Assembly: GCA_017961625.1 (NCBI GenBank)
Contig: JAGCWY010000003.1
Location: 1 to 40,069 of the forward strand
Reading direction: 5' to 3'
DNA length: 40,069 nt
Origin: Ruminococcus sp.
Lineage (GTDB): Bacteria; Bacillota; Clostridia; Oscillospirales; Ruminococcaceae
Both the position numbers and the translations under genes were made by a program. The notes beneath the pieces were generated by a model, which was given only the letters and a program-made list of their open reading frames with translations, made no database searches and had not been told where the DNA came from. Shown here piece after piece: positions 17,277 to 24,834 of this stretch (within the stretch, counting starts at the first letter, position 1; each line of letters starts with the position of its first letter).

Positions 17277-18149
17277 ATGGGTAATTTATACAGAGCAATA
17301 TCCGCAGACGGTTCAGCCTTTGCAGAAGTACTTGATGCGAAGGATATAGTATCTGAGATAGAACGCATACACAAGACCTCCGCTGTTATTACGGCAGGTC
17401 TCGGAAGACTTACAATAGCAGCTTCTCTCATGGGGTATATGCTGAAGGGCGACGACGACAACGTTACTCTACGCGTGGACGGCGGCGGTCCTTCTGGACA
17501 GCTTGTGGCTGTTGCGGACAGCAGAGGAAATGTTAAAAGCTGCGTGAACAATCCCGTTGTTGAACTCCCACTGAATGCTCATGGGAAGCTTGATGTTGGC
17601 GGAGCCGTAGGCAAGGATGGCACACTCTCAGTCGTCAAGGATATGGGACTGAAGGAGCCATACGTTGGTGTTATCCCTCTTATTTCGGGAGAAATTGCCG
17701 AGGATATCGCTAGTTACTATGCTACGAGCGAGCAGATACCAACAGTATGCAGTCTCGGAGTCTTGGTAAATCCAGACCTCACAGTAAAAGCGGCAGGCGG
17801 TTTCCTTGTACAGCTTCTTCCATTTGCGGACGAGAAGTGTATAGACATAATTGAGAAAAATGTTGCTAAGATACGACCTGTGTCAGCAATGCTGGATGAA
17901 GGCATTACTTCGGAGGAGATAGCAAATATGCTCCTTGACGGACTTGAACCAAATGTGCTTGATACGGCTTGCCCCATGTACAAGTGCGATTGCAGCCGCG
18001 AGCGCACGGAAAGAGTTCTTATAAGTATAGGAAAGGACGAGCTTAAGTCCATTGCTGCTGAGGGAAAGGATACGGCGGTGAGCTGCCATTTCTGCGGCAG
18101 GGAGTATGTGTTTACTCCAGCTGAGATACGAAAGCTCATAGGTGATTGA
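17277..18149 (+). CDS. hslO: Redox-regulated chaperone Hsp33
   Basis: A 290-residue holdase activated by oxidation. The C-terminal zinc switch is complete: Cys237 and Cys239 (KCDCSRERTERVL) and Cys270 and Cys273 (SCHFCGREY). The N-terminal fold begins MGNLYRAISADGSAFAEVLD, and the VDGGGPSGQLVAVAD segment is typical. The ATG at 17277 follows AAAGGATAATAGAA; a GTG at 17247 in the same frame lies inside the upstream gene and lacks a site. It is followed after 3 bases by the phosphatase gene, an operon arrangement. Confidence 0.95.
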   Translation: MGNLYRAISADGSAFAEVLDAKDIVSEIERIHKTSAVITAGLGRLTIAASLMGYMLKGDDDNVTLRVDGGGPSGQLVAVADSRGNVKSCVNNPVVELPLNAHGKLDVGGAVGKDGTLSVVKDMGLKEPYVGVIPLISGEIAEDIASYYATSEQIPTVCSLGVLVNPDLTVKAAGGFLVQLLPFADEKCIDIIEKNVAKIRPVSAMLDEGITSEEIANMLLDGLEPNVLDTACPMYKCDCSRERTERVLISIGKDELKSIAAEGKDTAVSCHFCGREYVFTPAEIRKLIGD

Positions 18150-18152
18150 GCC

Positions 18153-18821
18153 ATGAAGAAGCTTGCGGTATTCGATCTTGATGGTACTCTTGCGGATACT
18201 ATCTGCGACCTCGGGAACGCGGTGAACTATGGTTTGATGCAACTTGGCTGTCCAACTCACGATTACGCGTTGTACAAGAAAATGGTGGGAAACGGGGCAA
18301 GGAAACTATGCTTCAGAGCACTCCCAAATGACAGAAAGGACATGGCTGATGAGCTTTATCTCATGTTCAAGGGGTATTACAGTCATCATTATCTTGACAA
18401 GACAAAGCTGTACGATGGTATGAGGGAAACTATCAGAAGGCTCTACGAAAACGGGGTTATTCTTGCAGTTGCAACTAACAAACCGGAAGAGGTTGCAAGG
18501 GATATAGTGGCAACGTTGCTTTCCAATATAGATTTTCTCTGTGTGCTCGGCGGAGGCGACAAGAGACCTCTCAAGCCTGATCCTGCTGTGATATTTGATA
18601 TATACGGTCTTCTCCCAGACGACGAATATGAATCTTATATGATAGGCGACAGCAATGTTGATGTAATGACCGCGTGCAATGCCGATATCGGTTTTATAGG
18701 CTGCTCATGGGGATTCCGCGGACGAGATGAGCTTGAAGCCAGTATAAGTGAGAACAGAAGAGAGATGTGCAGTTCTATTGCGGAAAAACCATCAGACATT
18801 GCTGATTTCATATTATATTGA
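18153..18821 (+). CDS. HAD hydrolase, phosphoglycolate-phosphatase-like
   Basis: A 222-residue phosphatase. Motif I FDLDGTLADT (Asp8, Asp10), a helical cap of C1 type, motif II AVATNKP, motif III LKPDP, and motif IV MIGDSNVDV. This is the Gph/PGMB branch; substrates of this branch range from phosphoglycolate to pyrophosphate and sugar phosphates. The ATG lies 3 bases after the hslO stop with the weak site AGGTGATTGAGCC, indicating coupled translation. It ends at a strong terminator. Confidence 0.9.
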   Translation: MKKLAVFDLDGTLADTICDLGNAVNYGLMQLGCPTHDYALYKKMVGNGARKLCFRALPNDRKDMADELYLMFKGYYSHHYLDKTKLYDGMRETIRRLYENGVILAVATNKPEEVARDIVATLLSNIDFLCVLGGGDKRPLKPDPAVIFDIYGLLPDDEYESYMIGDSNVDVMTACNADIGFIGCSWGFRGRDELEASISENRREMCSSIAEKPSDIADFILY

Positions 18822-18850
18822 AAAAACCGCTGCAGTTGCAGCGGTTTTGT
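18821..18850. terminator. Bidirectional terminator between HAD and GH53 genes
   Basis: A perfect AAAACCGCTGCA/TGCAGCGGTTTT palindrome; it serves both the plus-strand operon and the minus-strand galactanase. Confidence 0.9.
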
Positions 18851-18851
18851 A

Positions 18852-20423
18852 TTAATCAATCTTTTTTACAGTTATTGTTTTCTTTGTGAGGTCGTTGTCC
18901 CTATTTCCGATGATATAGCTTTGCAGTTTCACAAGATCCGCAATGCCGACTTCTCCATCGGAGTTAAGGTCGAGCTCAGACGACTTGTTTCCAATTAGAA
19001 CAGCCTTTCTCAGCGCCACAATGTCAAATACGTCTATTATTCCGTCACTGTTAATATCACCGAGTATTATTTCCTTTGTCTCAGTAGGCTCAGCTGTTGT
19101 CGTAGTGGTAGTAGTAGTTGTTGTGGTGGTAGTTGTAGTTGTGGTTGTTACCTGTTTTTTCTCCTGAGGATAGATGTTCAGGAATACGTCCAGTGACTCC
19201 AGAGGCTTACCGTTAAAGTCGAAAAGCGCCTGATTGTCAAAGGAAGAACCACCTGTCTCGGAGGCGTCCTTATCGTAGCTGTATGCGTAGGAGGTCGCCC
19301 AGCCGGATCCTTGCTGTTCCCAGTGCTGCTTTTGTTCTTGCCATGATATACCCGGTACTCCTAGCCATGCAGGCTCCCAGTAGAAAACACCTATACCATG
19401 TCCGTTGCAGTTTGCCACAGTCTGGAACACGTCAGCAAGAGCCTTAGCCTGTCCGTCAACGGATATATCGTATCTCAAATCAATACCACTAGTGCTTGAA
19501 GTGACTGTATTTCCAAAGGTATCGCCGTCCTCGTTGGTGTAGGGATAGGCTGTCTCCACTACCATGACATACTTGTTGTACTTGTTGCCGATTTCCGTGA
19601 GAGTATTCCTGAGGTTGTCAAGAGAGCCGTGCCAGTAGGAATAGTATGAACAAGCAAATATATCATAATCAAGCTTGCACTCGTTCATTACCTGTGCGTA
19701 CCAGCCGAAATGTCCGTTTCCTGCGTTGGCGAAGTGGTGAGCTATGAGGATATTTCTGTTAAAGTCCCGCACAGCCTTTTCTCCGCTTGAAAATAGGTCG
19801 CATATCTCATACATATCTTTCTCACCGCAGAAGAAGCACTCCGTCTCGTTGCCAACCTGTACCATGCCGATATCACTGCCGTTTTCAGTGAGATACTGGA
19901 GCACCCATGTTGTCCACTTGTATATCTCTCCCTTAAGGGTATTGTGGTCGTGGGGTTGCCAGTACTTAGGACGGGTCTGCTTTGCCGGGTCAGCCCAGAA
20001 GTCGGAGTACTGTATATCCGCAAGGAGCTTCATTCCGTACTCTGCGGCTCGTTTGCCAATCTTGGCAGCAGTTTCAAGGTCGGAGTGTCCGCCACCATAG
20101 GTGTTTCCGTTATCGTCGTGAGGCTCGTTCCATATTCTTACGCGGATATAGTTCACACCGTGATCAGCAAGGGTCTTGAAGATGTCCTGCTCATTACCGT
20201 TCTCGTCATAGAACCTTACTCCTGCCTCCTCTATAGAGATTATAGACGAGATATCAACACCGCGTATGGGTTCTCCGTCGTTTACACGGTTGTCAAAGTT
20301 TGCGAAGGTGACTGAGGGGATATTTGCAGCTATAGCTGCTCTGTGAGTACTTTCGGTGCGGAGCGCGGATGGAAAGGCTATTAACGCTGCCGCTGTCATC
20401 GCGATAAACCTTTTTGTTTTCAT
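18852..20423 (-). CDS. Dockerin-bearing GH53 endo-beta-1,4-galactanase
   Basis: A secreted 523-residue enzyme cutting the galactan side chains of pectin. Signal peptide (about 1-34), GH53 barrel (about 50-425): GVDISSI start, VNYIRVRIW, acid/base Glu193 in VQVGNETECFF and nucleophile Glu290 in VVETAYPY. Then a run of about 18 Thr (425-443) and a two-repeat dockerin (about 455-508) of the same VDVFDI/GIADLVKLQ style as the xylanase at 425. The ATG at 20423 follows CAAAGGAGTTAATC. Only 28 bases separate it from the NERD gene upstream, and no promoter is visible in between, so the two may share a transcript. Confidence 0.93.
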   Translation of the reverse strand: MKTKRFIAMTAAALIAFPSALRTESTHRAAIAANIPSVTFANFDNRVNDGEPIRGVDISSIISIEEAGVRFYDENGNEQDIFKTLADHGVNYIRVRIWNEPHDDNGNTYGGGHSDLETAAKIGKRAAEYGMKLLADIQYSDFWADPAKQTRPKYWQPHDHNTLKGEIYKWTTWVLQYLTENGSDIGMVQVGNETECFFCGEKDMYEICDLFSSGEKAVRDFNRNILIAHHFANAGNGHFGWYAQVMNECKLDYDIFACSYYSYWHGSLDNLRNTLTEIGNKYNKYVMVVETAYPYTNEDGDTFGNTVTSSTSGIDLRYDISVDGQAKALADVFQTVANCNGHGIGVFYWEPAWLGVPGISWQEQKQHWEQQGSGWATSYAYSYDKDASETGGSSFDNQALFDFNGKPLESLDVFLNIYPQEKKQVTTTTTTTTTTTTTTTTTTAEPTETKEIILGDINSDGIIDVFDIVALRKAVLIGNKSSELDLNSDGEVGIADLVKLQSYIIGNRDNDLTKKTITVKKID

Positions 20424-20451
20424 GATTAACTCCTTTGGCGTCTGCCTGTTT

Positions 20452-21099
20452 TCAGTCATTTTTTTTGCGTGTTCTTATCCATGCCTTTTTGAGGGGATTT
20501 TTCACCTGCATATCCTGGAAGTAGTTGTACAGCACATCCTGATTACAGCCAGCGTCAGGAAGCGACTTGTACAGCTTTTCAAGTCCCTTGATATCGATAC
20601 CTAGCTCTGAAGGGAACTCGATATCTTTGGCGGTGAATACAACAGCTCCGTTTACGGGAGTCTTGTCGAAGCCGCCCTTCTTAAGGTGGTGTGTGACGTT
20701 GTCGATATGGGTTTTGTTTTGCATCTGAGGATTGTAGAGCTTATGGGTCTTGCTGCCTATAGTATGGGTGAGATTTTTACCGCTACCTGTTACCTTGCCG
20801 GATATGCCTTTTGTCTCTACGACGAGGACTCCGAAGCGCCCGAATACAAGGTGATCCACTTCACAGGCTTTATTGTAGAGGGGGAGATAGGCATTGTTTA
20901 TTATCCTTAAGTGATCGGCTTTCCCCAGCTTTTTAAGTATCTTAGCCACTTTTTTCTCGGCAGCCCTGCCCTTGCGCTTTCCCTTGCTGAAATGGACGCA
21001 TATATACATGAACAGCAGAAGTGCGGCTGCTACGGCTATGGTAATGAGTATCCATGTTTTTTTGTCGAGGTTAAATAATGCAATATTTTCAAAAAACAT
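20452..21099 (-). CDS. Membrane-anchored NERD-domain protein
   Basis: A 215-residue protein with an N-terminal membrane helix (about 14-35) and a basic linker (KGKRKGRAAEKK). Then comes a NERD (nuclease-related) domain: EVDHLVFGRFGVLVVETKG, the conserved D...ETK core of the restriction-endonuclease-like fold, and a later VVFTAKD strand. The function of bacterial membrane NERD proteins is unknown; nuclease activity is suspected. The ATG at 21099 follows GAAGGAGAAAAAT; the longer frame from 21246 overlaps the promoter zone of the divergent gene and is not needed. Confidence 0.85.
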   Translation of the reverse strand: MFFENIALFNLDKKTWILITIAVAAALLLFMYICVHFSKGKRKGRAAEKKVAKILKKLGKADHLRIINNAYLPLYNKACEVDHLVFGRFGVLVVETKGISGKVTGSGKNLTHTIGSKTHKLYNPQMQNKTHIDNVTHHLKKGGFDKTPVNGAVVFTAKDIEFPSELGIDIKGLEKLYKSLPDAGCNQDVLYNYFQDMQVKNPLKKAWIRTRKKND

Positions 21100-21235
21100 A
21101 TTTTTCTCCTTCAAAAATGAATAATCGGGGATAATGCGGTGATAATAGCTGTGTACCGCCAGAATGCGCATACAGTTGCAGTTGGCGGTGATTGGCGGAA
21201 AAAGCCAAAATCCCAAATCAAGAGGTGTTCTCAAT

Positions 21236-21454
21236 ATGTGGGACAAGATAGCTCTTATTCTTCTGATAATCGGAGGAATAAACTGGGGATTGGTCGGTAT
21301 ATTCGAGTTTGATATGGTAGCGTGGCTCTTGGGCGGTACAGACAGCGCTTTGAGCCGTGTTATTTACATTCTCGTGGCAATTTCGGCAGTATGGTGTATA
21401 TCTCTTCTCTTCCGTAGAGACGAGGAGCTCGCTGTACAGAACATCGACCGATAG
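21236..21454 (+). CDS. DUF378 family small membrane protein
   Basis: A 72-residue protein with two membrane segments (about 5-24 and 40-60) and the family's hallmark GGINWGLVG between Leu-rich stretches. It is known as YuzA-like in Bacillus, and its function is unknown. The ATG at 21236 follows AGAGGTGTTCTCAAT. The gene diverges from the NERD gene with 136 bases between starts, containing repeated GGCGGTGAT/ACCGCC elements. Confidence 0.85.
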   Translation: MWDKIALILLIIGGINWGLVGIFEFDMVAWLLGGTDSALSRVIYILVAISAVWCISLLFRRDEELAVQNIDR

Positions 21455-21511
21455 ACCTTCAGACGCGCTCCTTTATCGATGCCGTAAGGAGCGGTTACAT
21501 ATAAACAGAAA

Positions 21512-21537
21512 GGGGAGGCGAGCGCCTCCCCTTGGTT
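21512..21537. terminator. Bidirectional terminator between DUF378 and rpsR
   Basis: A perfect GGGGAGGCG/CGCCTCCCC stem with TTGGTTTTT on the plus side. An extra GCTCCTT/AAGGAGC hairpin precedes it at 21467-21492. Confidence 0.9.
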
Positions 21538-21544
21538 TTTATGA

Positions 21545-21787
21545 TTAGTCGCTGATATAAGGAAGCAGAGCGATATGTCTTGCTCTCTTGATAGCAACTG
21601 TGAGCTCACGCTGATGGTAAGCGCAAGTGCCTGTTACACGTCTTGGAAGAATCTTAGCTCTTTCGGTCATGCACTTTCTGAGCTTTGTGAGATCCTTGTA
21701 ATCGATCTTTTCAATCCTGTCTGCACAGAACATACAAACCTTCTTGCGGGGCTTCTTTGCAGGACGGGCATTTCTTTCCTTTTCCAT
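21545..21787 (-). CDS. rpsR: 30S ribosomal protein S18
   Basis: 80 residues, full length for S18: KKVCMFC, IDYKDLTKLRKCMTERAKI, and LPRRVTGTCAYHQRELTVAIKRAR. The four cysteines give the zinc-binding-type S18 form. It is the last gene of the rpsF-ssb-rpsR operon and binds S6 on the small subunit platform. Confidence 0.98.
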   Translation of the reverse strand: MEKERNARPAKKPRKKVCMFCADRIEKIDYKDLTKLRKCMTERAKILPRRVTGTCAYHQRELTVAIKRARHIALLPYISD

Positions 21788-21826
21788 GACTTTTCCTCCT
21801 ATCGTAATAAAGTAAAGTTAATCTGC

Positions 21827-22345
21827 TCAGAACGGAACGTCGCCGTCGCTGAGTATTTCCTCAAAATCACTGAGGTTGCCGTAAGACATACTGTCATTAG
21901 GTGCAGGCTGTTGAGAAGCTGCCTGCTGTGGAGGAGCGGAATAATTGTTATTGTAATTGTTCTGGGGAGCACTGTAGCCGCCGTTATTCTGATAACCGCC
22001 GCCATTGCCACCATTTTCACCCTTGCCACCTACGAACTCGACATTATCGACCTGAACATCTGTTGCATAGTGAGTAACGTCGGGATGATTCTTATCCTGA
22101 TAATTGTTATTTCTTAGGGAGCCCTCTACGCAAATGAGCTTGCCCTTGTTGAAATATCTCGAAACGAACTCGGCAGTCTGTCTCCATGCTGTGCAAGTGA
22201 TGAAATCAGCTTGCCTTTCGCCGGTATTCTTATCGGCAAATCTTCTGTCACAGGCAACTGTGAATCTGCATGAAGCAATACCACTCTGAGTCTGTCTCAG
22301 CTCAGGATCGGCAGTGAGCCTTCCAATTAAAATGACCTTATTCAT
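21827..22345 (-). CDS. ssb: Single-stranded DNA-binding protein
   Basis: 172 residues: OB fold at about 1-106 (MNKVILIGRLTADPELR start, FITCTAWRQTAEFVSRYF), a Gly/Asn/Gln-rich flexible linker, and the protein-interaction tip SDGDVPF, which recruits replication and repair partners. The position between rpsF and rpsR is the universal Bacillota arrangement. Confidence 0.97.
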   Translation of the reverse strand: MNKVILIGRLTADPELRQTQSGIASCRFTVACDRRFADKNTGERQADFITCTAWRQTAEFVSRYFNKGKLICVEGSLRNNNYQDKNHPDVTHYATDVQVDNVEFVGGKGENGGNGGGYQNNGGYSAPQNNYNNNYSAPPQQAASQQPAPNDSMSYGNLSDFEEILSDGDVPF

Positions 22346-22374
22346 CTTAGCGCCTCCTAAATAATGAAGTAGAA

Positions 22375-22671
22375 TTATTCAACAACTGTTACGAGTGAAC
22401 GAAGAACGCCGTCTGTGATGTTGAGACGTCTTGAAAGCTCAGCTGGATAATCGGGCTGTGACTGGAATGTATAGATCACATAGTAGCCCTCTGTCTCGTC
22501 CTCGATAGGATATGCAAGCTTGCGCTTACCCCAATCCTCGTTGACTTCAACAGCTTCGGCGTGACGCTCGATTCTCTCCTTGAACTTCTCTACGAGAGCC
22601 TTCATAGGCTCCTCGCCGTTCTTGAGGCTGAAAACAACCATTACTTCATACTTAGCGGATACCTTTGCCAT
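22375..22671 (-). CDS. rpsF: 30S ribosomal protein S6
   Basis: 98 residues, full-length S6: YEVMVVFSLKNGEEP, EDWGKRKLAYPIEDETEGYYV and a C-terminal RRLNITDGVLRSLVTVVE. It is the first gene of the operon; the ATG is preceded by GAAGGAGGTGTACTA. Confidence 0.98.
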   Translation of the reverse strand: MAKVSAKYEVMVVFSLKNGEEPMKALVEKFKERIERHAEAVEVNEDWGKRKLAYPIEDETEGYYVIYTFQSQPDYPAELSRRLNITDGVLRSLVTVVE

Positions 22672-22675
22672 TTAG

Positions 22676-22740
22676 TACACCTCCTTCTGGGATCATGCCC
22701 AGCAACTTACTGCGGGCAAGGATAATAATAGTATCTGTTT
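22676..22740 (-). promoter_or_regulatory. Leader hairpin of rpsF, possible S6:S18 autoregulatory site
   Basis: On the minus strand GCCCGCA and TGCTGGGC pair around GTAAGT just before the ribosome site. Bacterial rpsF leaders often carry an RNA that binds S6:S18 and shuts down the operon. I see a hairpin in the right place and a CCG-containing strand, but cannot confirm the consensus. Confidence 0.35.
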
Positions 22741-22757
22741 TTACACGATACTCAAAT

Positions 22758-22786
22758 ATTATATCATTTCATACATGACTTGTCAA
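22758..22786 (-). promoter_or_regulatory. Promoter of rpsF-ssb-rpsR
   Basis: A perfect TTGACA, 17 bases, TATAAT on the minus strand, as expected for a highly expressed operon. Confidence 0.9.
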
Positions 22787-22817
22787 GCATTTTTTTCTTT
22801 TATTTCACATTATAAAG

Positions 22818-22846
22818 TTGACAAACGTAAGCTTACATAGTATAAT
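22818..22846 (+). promoter_or_regulatory. Promoter of the antiporter gene with palindromic spacer
   Basis: A perfect TTGACA, 17 bases, TATAAT. The spacer contains the 10-bp palindrome GTAAGCTTAC (22827-22836), a natural operator position. Confidence 0.85.
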
Positions 22847-22900
22847 AAAAATGTATAGGAGCATCTTGCTCCTTTTATTTATGAAAGGATATGGATATTA

Positions 22901-24088
22901 ATGGAAACCTATAAGATCCTTAAGGATCTCGCCCTTATCTTTATATTTGCCAAGGGCGCAGGTCTTTTGGCGAGAAGATTCAAGGCTCCAATGGTTGTGG
23001 GAGAGATAATCGCAGGTCTTGTCATCGGTCCCTGTCTGTTGGGCTGGACACAGCCCTCGGAATTCATAGGGCAGATGGCTGAGATAGGCGTAATACTCAT
23101 TATGTTCTCAGCAGGACTGGAGACCAATTTACAGGAACTGAAAAAATCGGGCTTTGTTGCCTTCCTGATAGCCTGCGTGGGAGTGTTCGTGCCCCTTGTG
23201 GGAGGAAGTCTGCTGTATATGGGCATATACGGCTTCTCGGAATTTGGTACGGACGAGTTTTTTAAGGCGGTATTCATCGGATGTATAATGACTGCCACCT
23301 CCGTGGGAATAACGGTGGAGGTACTTAAGGAGATGGGCAAGCTTAAGACCCGTGTGGGACAGACCATACTCAGCGCCGCTATCATCGACGACGTTATCGG
23401 TATCATAGTTCTCACCTTTGTTCTCGGCTTCAAGGACCCCGACAGCAATACACTCCTTGTGACAGGAAAGATATTTCTGTTCCTCGTGCTTTCCCTTGTG
23501 GTGGGCTTCATTGTCTACAAGCTGTTCAGGTTTTACGATGAAAGGCATACCCACACAAGGCGTATCCCCATAATTGCAATAACTCTTTGCTTTTTCATGG
23601 CTTATATCGCCGAGGAGTACTTCGGAATCGCTGATATCACTGGTGCGTACATAGCCGGAATAATCCTCTGCAACGTCCGCGACGCCGAGTACATAGACCG
23701 CCGCGTAAGTATAAACGGCTATATGTTCTTTGCTCCGGTATTCTTTGTAAGTATCGGACTTAAGACTGATCTCAGCAATGTAGATTCGAGCATGATACTT
23801 TTCTCCGTTGGCTTTGTTGTAGTTGCGATGCTCAGCAAGATAATCGGCTGCGGACTTGTTTCCAAATGCTTTAAATACAGCTGGATCGACTGCCTCAAGA
23901 TTGGCGCGGGAATGATGACAAGGGGAGAGGTAGCTCTTATCATTACCAATAAGGGACTTGGTCTCGGTATAATAGACTCATCATATTTTACGGCTGTAAT
24001 ACTTCTTATTATAGTTTCAAGCATAGTAACGCCCATAGTATTGAAGTTGCTCTTTGGCAGATCTGAGCCCGAGGGCGTAAAGCAATAA
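22901..24088 (+). CDS. Cation:proton antiporter, CPA2 (KefB/NapA-like) family
   Basis: A 395-residue membrane exchanger with about 12 helices. Recognisable elements: FKAPMVVGEIIAGLVIGP in the first helices, FSAGLETNL, ATSVGITVEVLKE, an AIIDDVIGIIVL helix with the double Asp of electrogenic ion exchange (about residues 164-165), and KIGAGMMTRGEVALI near the end. There is no C-terminal TrkA/KTN domain, so it is not a full KefB. It would exchange Na+ or K+ for H+, and its own strong promoter suggests a pH or salt role. The ATG follows AAAGGATATGGATATTA. Confidence 0.92.
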   Translation: METYKILKDLALIFIFAKGAGLLARRFKAPMVVGEIIAGLVIGPCLLGWTQPSEFIGQMAEIGVILIMFSAGLETNLQELKKSGFVAFLIACVGVFVPLVGGSLLYMGIYGFSEFGTDEFFKAVFIGCIMTATSVGITVEVLKEMGKLKTRVGQTILSAAIIDDVIGIIVLTFVLGFKDPDSNTLLVTGKIFLFLVLSLVVGFIVYKLFRFYDERHTHTRRIPIIAITLCFFMAYIAEEYFGIADITGAYIAGIILCNVRDAEYIDRRVSINGYMFFAPVFFVSIGLKTDLSNVDSSMILFSVGFVVVAMLSKIIGCGLVSKCFKYSWIDCLKIGAGMMTRGEVALIITNKGLGLGIIDSSYFTAVILLIIVSSIVTPIVLKLLFGRSEPEGVKQ

Positions 24089-24119
24089 ATCAAAAGTTAG
24101 CTTTGCTAAATATTGATTT
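24087..24119. repeat. Hairpin overlapping the antiporter stop
   Basis: AAATCAA and TTAGC pair with GCTAA and TTGATTT around a TTT loop. The stop codon lies within its left arm. The GC-TTT-GC tip recurs in two other intergenic palindromes in this window (24257 and 27171). Confidence 0.6.
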
Positions 24120-24157
24120 CAGTGATTAGAAATTAGTGCTTAGTGATTAGTATATCC

Positions 24158-24230
24158 GTAGGGGCGCATTCAGTGCGCTCGCAAACACAATTATCAATCC
24201 CAAACACGGGCGTTCGGAAAGCGCCCCTAC
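24158..24230. repeat. 73-bp element with 10-bp terminal inverted repeats
   Basis: GTAGGGGCGC at the left and GCGCCCCTAC at the right, flanked by short TTAGTGATTAG- and CTAATGGCTAA-type repeats. It has no coding capacity. The layout is that of a small non-autonomous (MITE-like or REP-like) repeat. This and the two flanking hairpins fill most of the antiporter-ispF gap. Confidence 0.5.
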
Positions 24231-24256
24231 AGCTAATGCCTAATGGCTAACGGCTA

Positions 24257-24289
24257 AAAACATAATTTTGCTTTGCAAAATTATGTTTT
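24257..24289. repeat. Perfect 15-bp hairpin before ispF
   Basis: AAAACATAATTTTGC and GCAAAATTATGTTTT around TTT, ending 5 bases before the GAAAGGAGAA ribosome site. It could limit read-through or translation, or be part of the repeat block. Confidence 0.7.
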
Positions 24290-24305
24290 ACGAAAGGAGA
24301 ATAAT

Positions 24306-24779
24306 ATGTTCAGAATAGGTCACGGTTACGATGTTCACAAGCTTGTTGAAGGCAGGAAGCTCATACTCGGCGGCATAGAGATACCTCATGTCACCGGTCT
24401 TCTCGGTCACTCTGACGCAGACGTGCTCGCCCATGCCATAATGGACGCCATGCTCGGTGCCCTTGCTATGGGGGATATCGGTCATCTTTTCCCTGATAAC
24501 GACGACAGCTTCAAGGACGCTGACAGCATGAAGCTCATGGAGGAGGTCTGCCGCAGGATAAGAGCGGAGGGCTGGGAGATAGGGAATATCGACGCGACCG
24601 TTATTGCTCAGGCTCCCAAGCTTGCTCCCTATATTACGGCTATGCGCGAGAATATCGCAAGCGTCTGCGGCTGTGATGCGTCGCAGATAAGCGTTAAGGC
24701 TACCACTGAGGAGAACCTTGGCTTTACCGGTGAAAAGCTCGGTATGTCAGCCCATGCAGTTGCACTTATGTATAAGTAA
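24306..24779 (+). CDS. ispF: 2-C-methyl-D-erythritol 2,4-cyclodiphosphate synthase
   Basis: 157 residues, the usual IspF length. It forms the cyclic diphosphate in the MEP route to isoprenoids. Metal ligands are Asp9 and His11 (YDVHKL) and His43 (LAHAIMD); HSDADVLAHA and GDIGHLFPD are the family signatures, and ATTEENLGFTG is the C-terminal signature. The ATG at 24306 follows GAAAGGAGAATA. No promoter is evident in the repeat-filled upstream stretch, so it may be read from the antiporter gene. Confidence 0.97.
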   Translation: MFRIGHGYDVHKLVEGRKLILGGIEIPHVTGLLGHSDADVLAHAIMDAMLGALAMGDIGHLFPDNDDSFKDADSMKLMEEVCRRIRAEGWEIGNIDATVIAQAPKLAPYITAMRENIASVCGCDASQISVKATTEENLGFTGEKLGMSAHAVALMYK

Positions 24780-24787
24780 CGGATAAA

Positions 24788-24830
24788 AGAAAAGCCTGAA
24801 AGCAGATAATCCTGCTCTCAGGCTTTTGTT
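24788..24830. terminator. Bidirectional terminator between ispF and the dockerin gene
   Basis: AAAAGCCTGA...TCAGGCTTTT with an inner AGCAG/CTGCT; U runs on both strands. Confidence 0.9.
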
Positions 24831-24834
24831 ATTG

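Noticed and set aside
21100..21235. Promoters for the NERD and DUF378 genes
   Set aside because: TATTAT and TTGCAG-like boxes exist but none with proper spacing; not reported as features.
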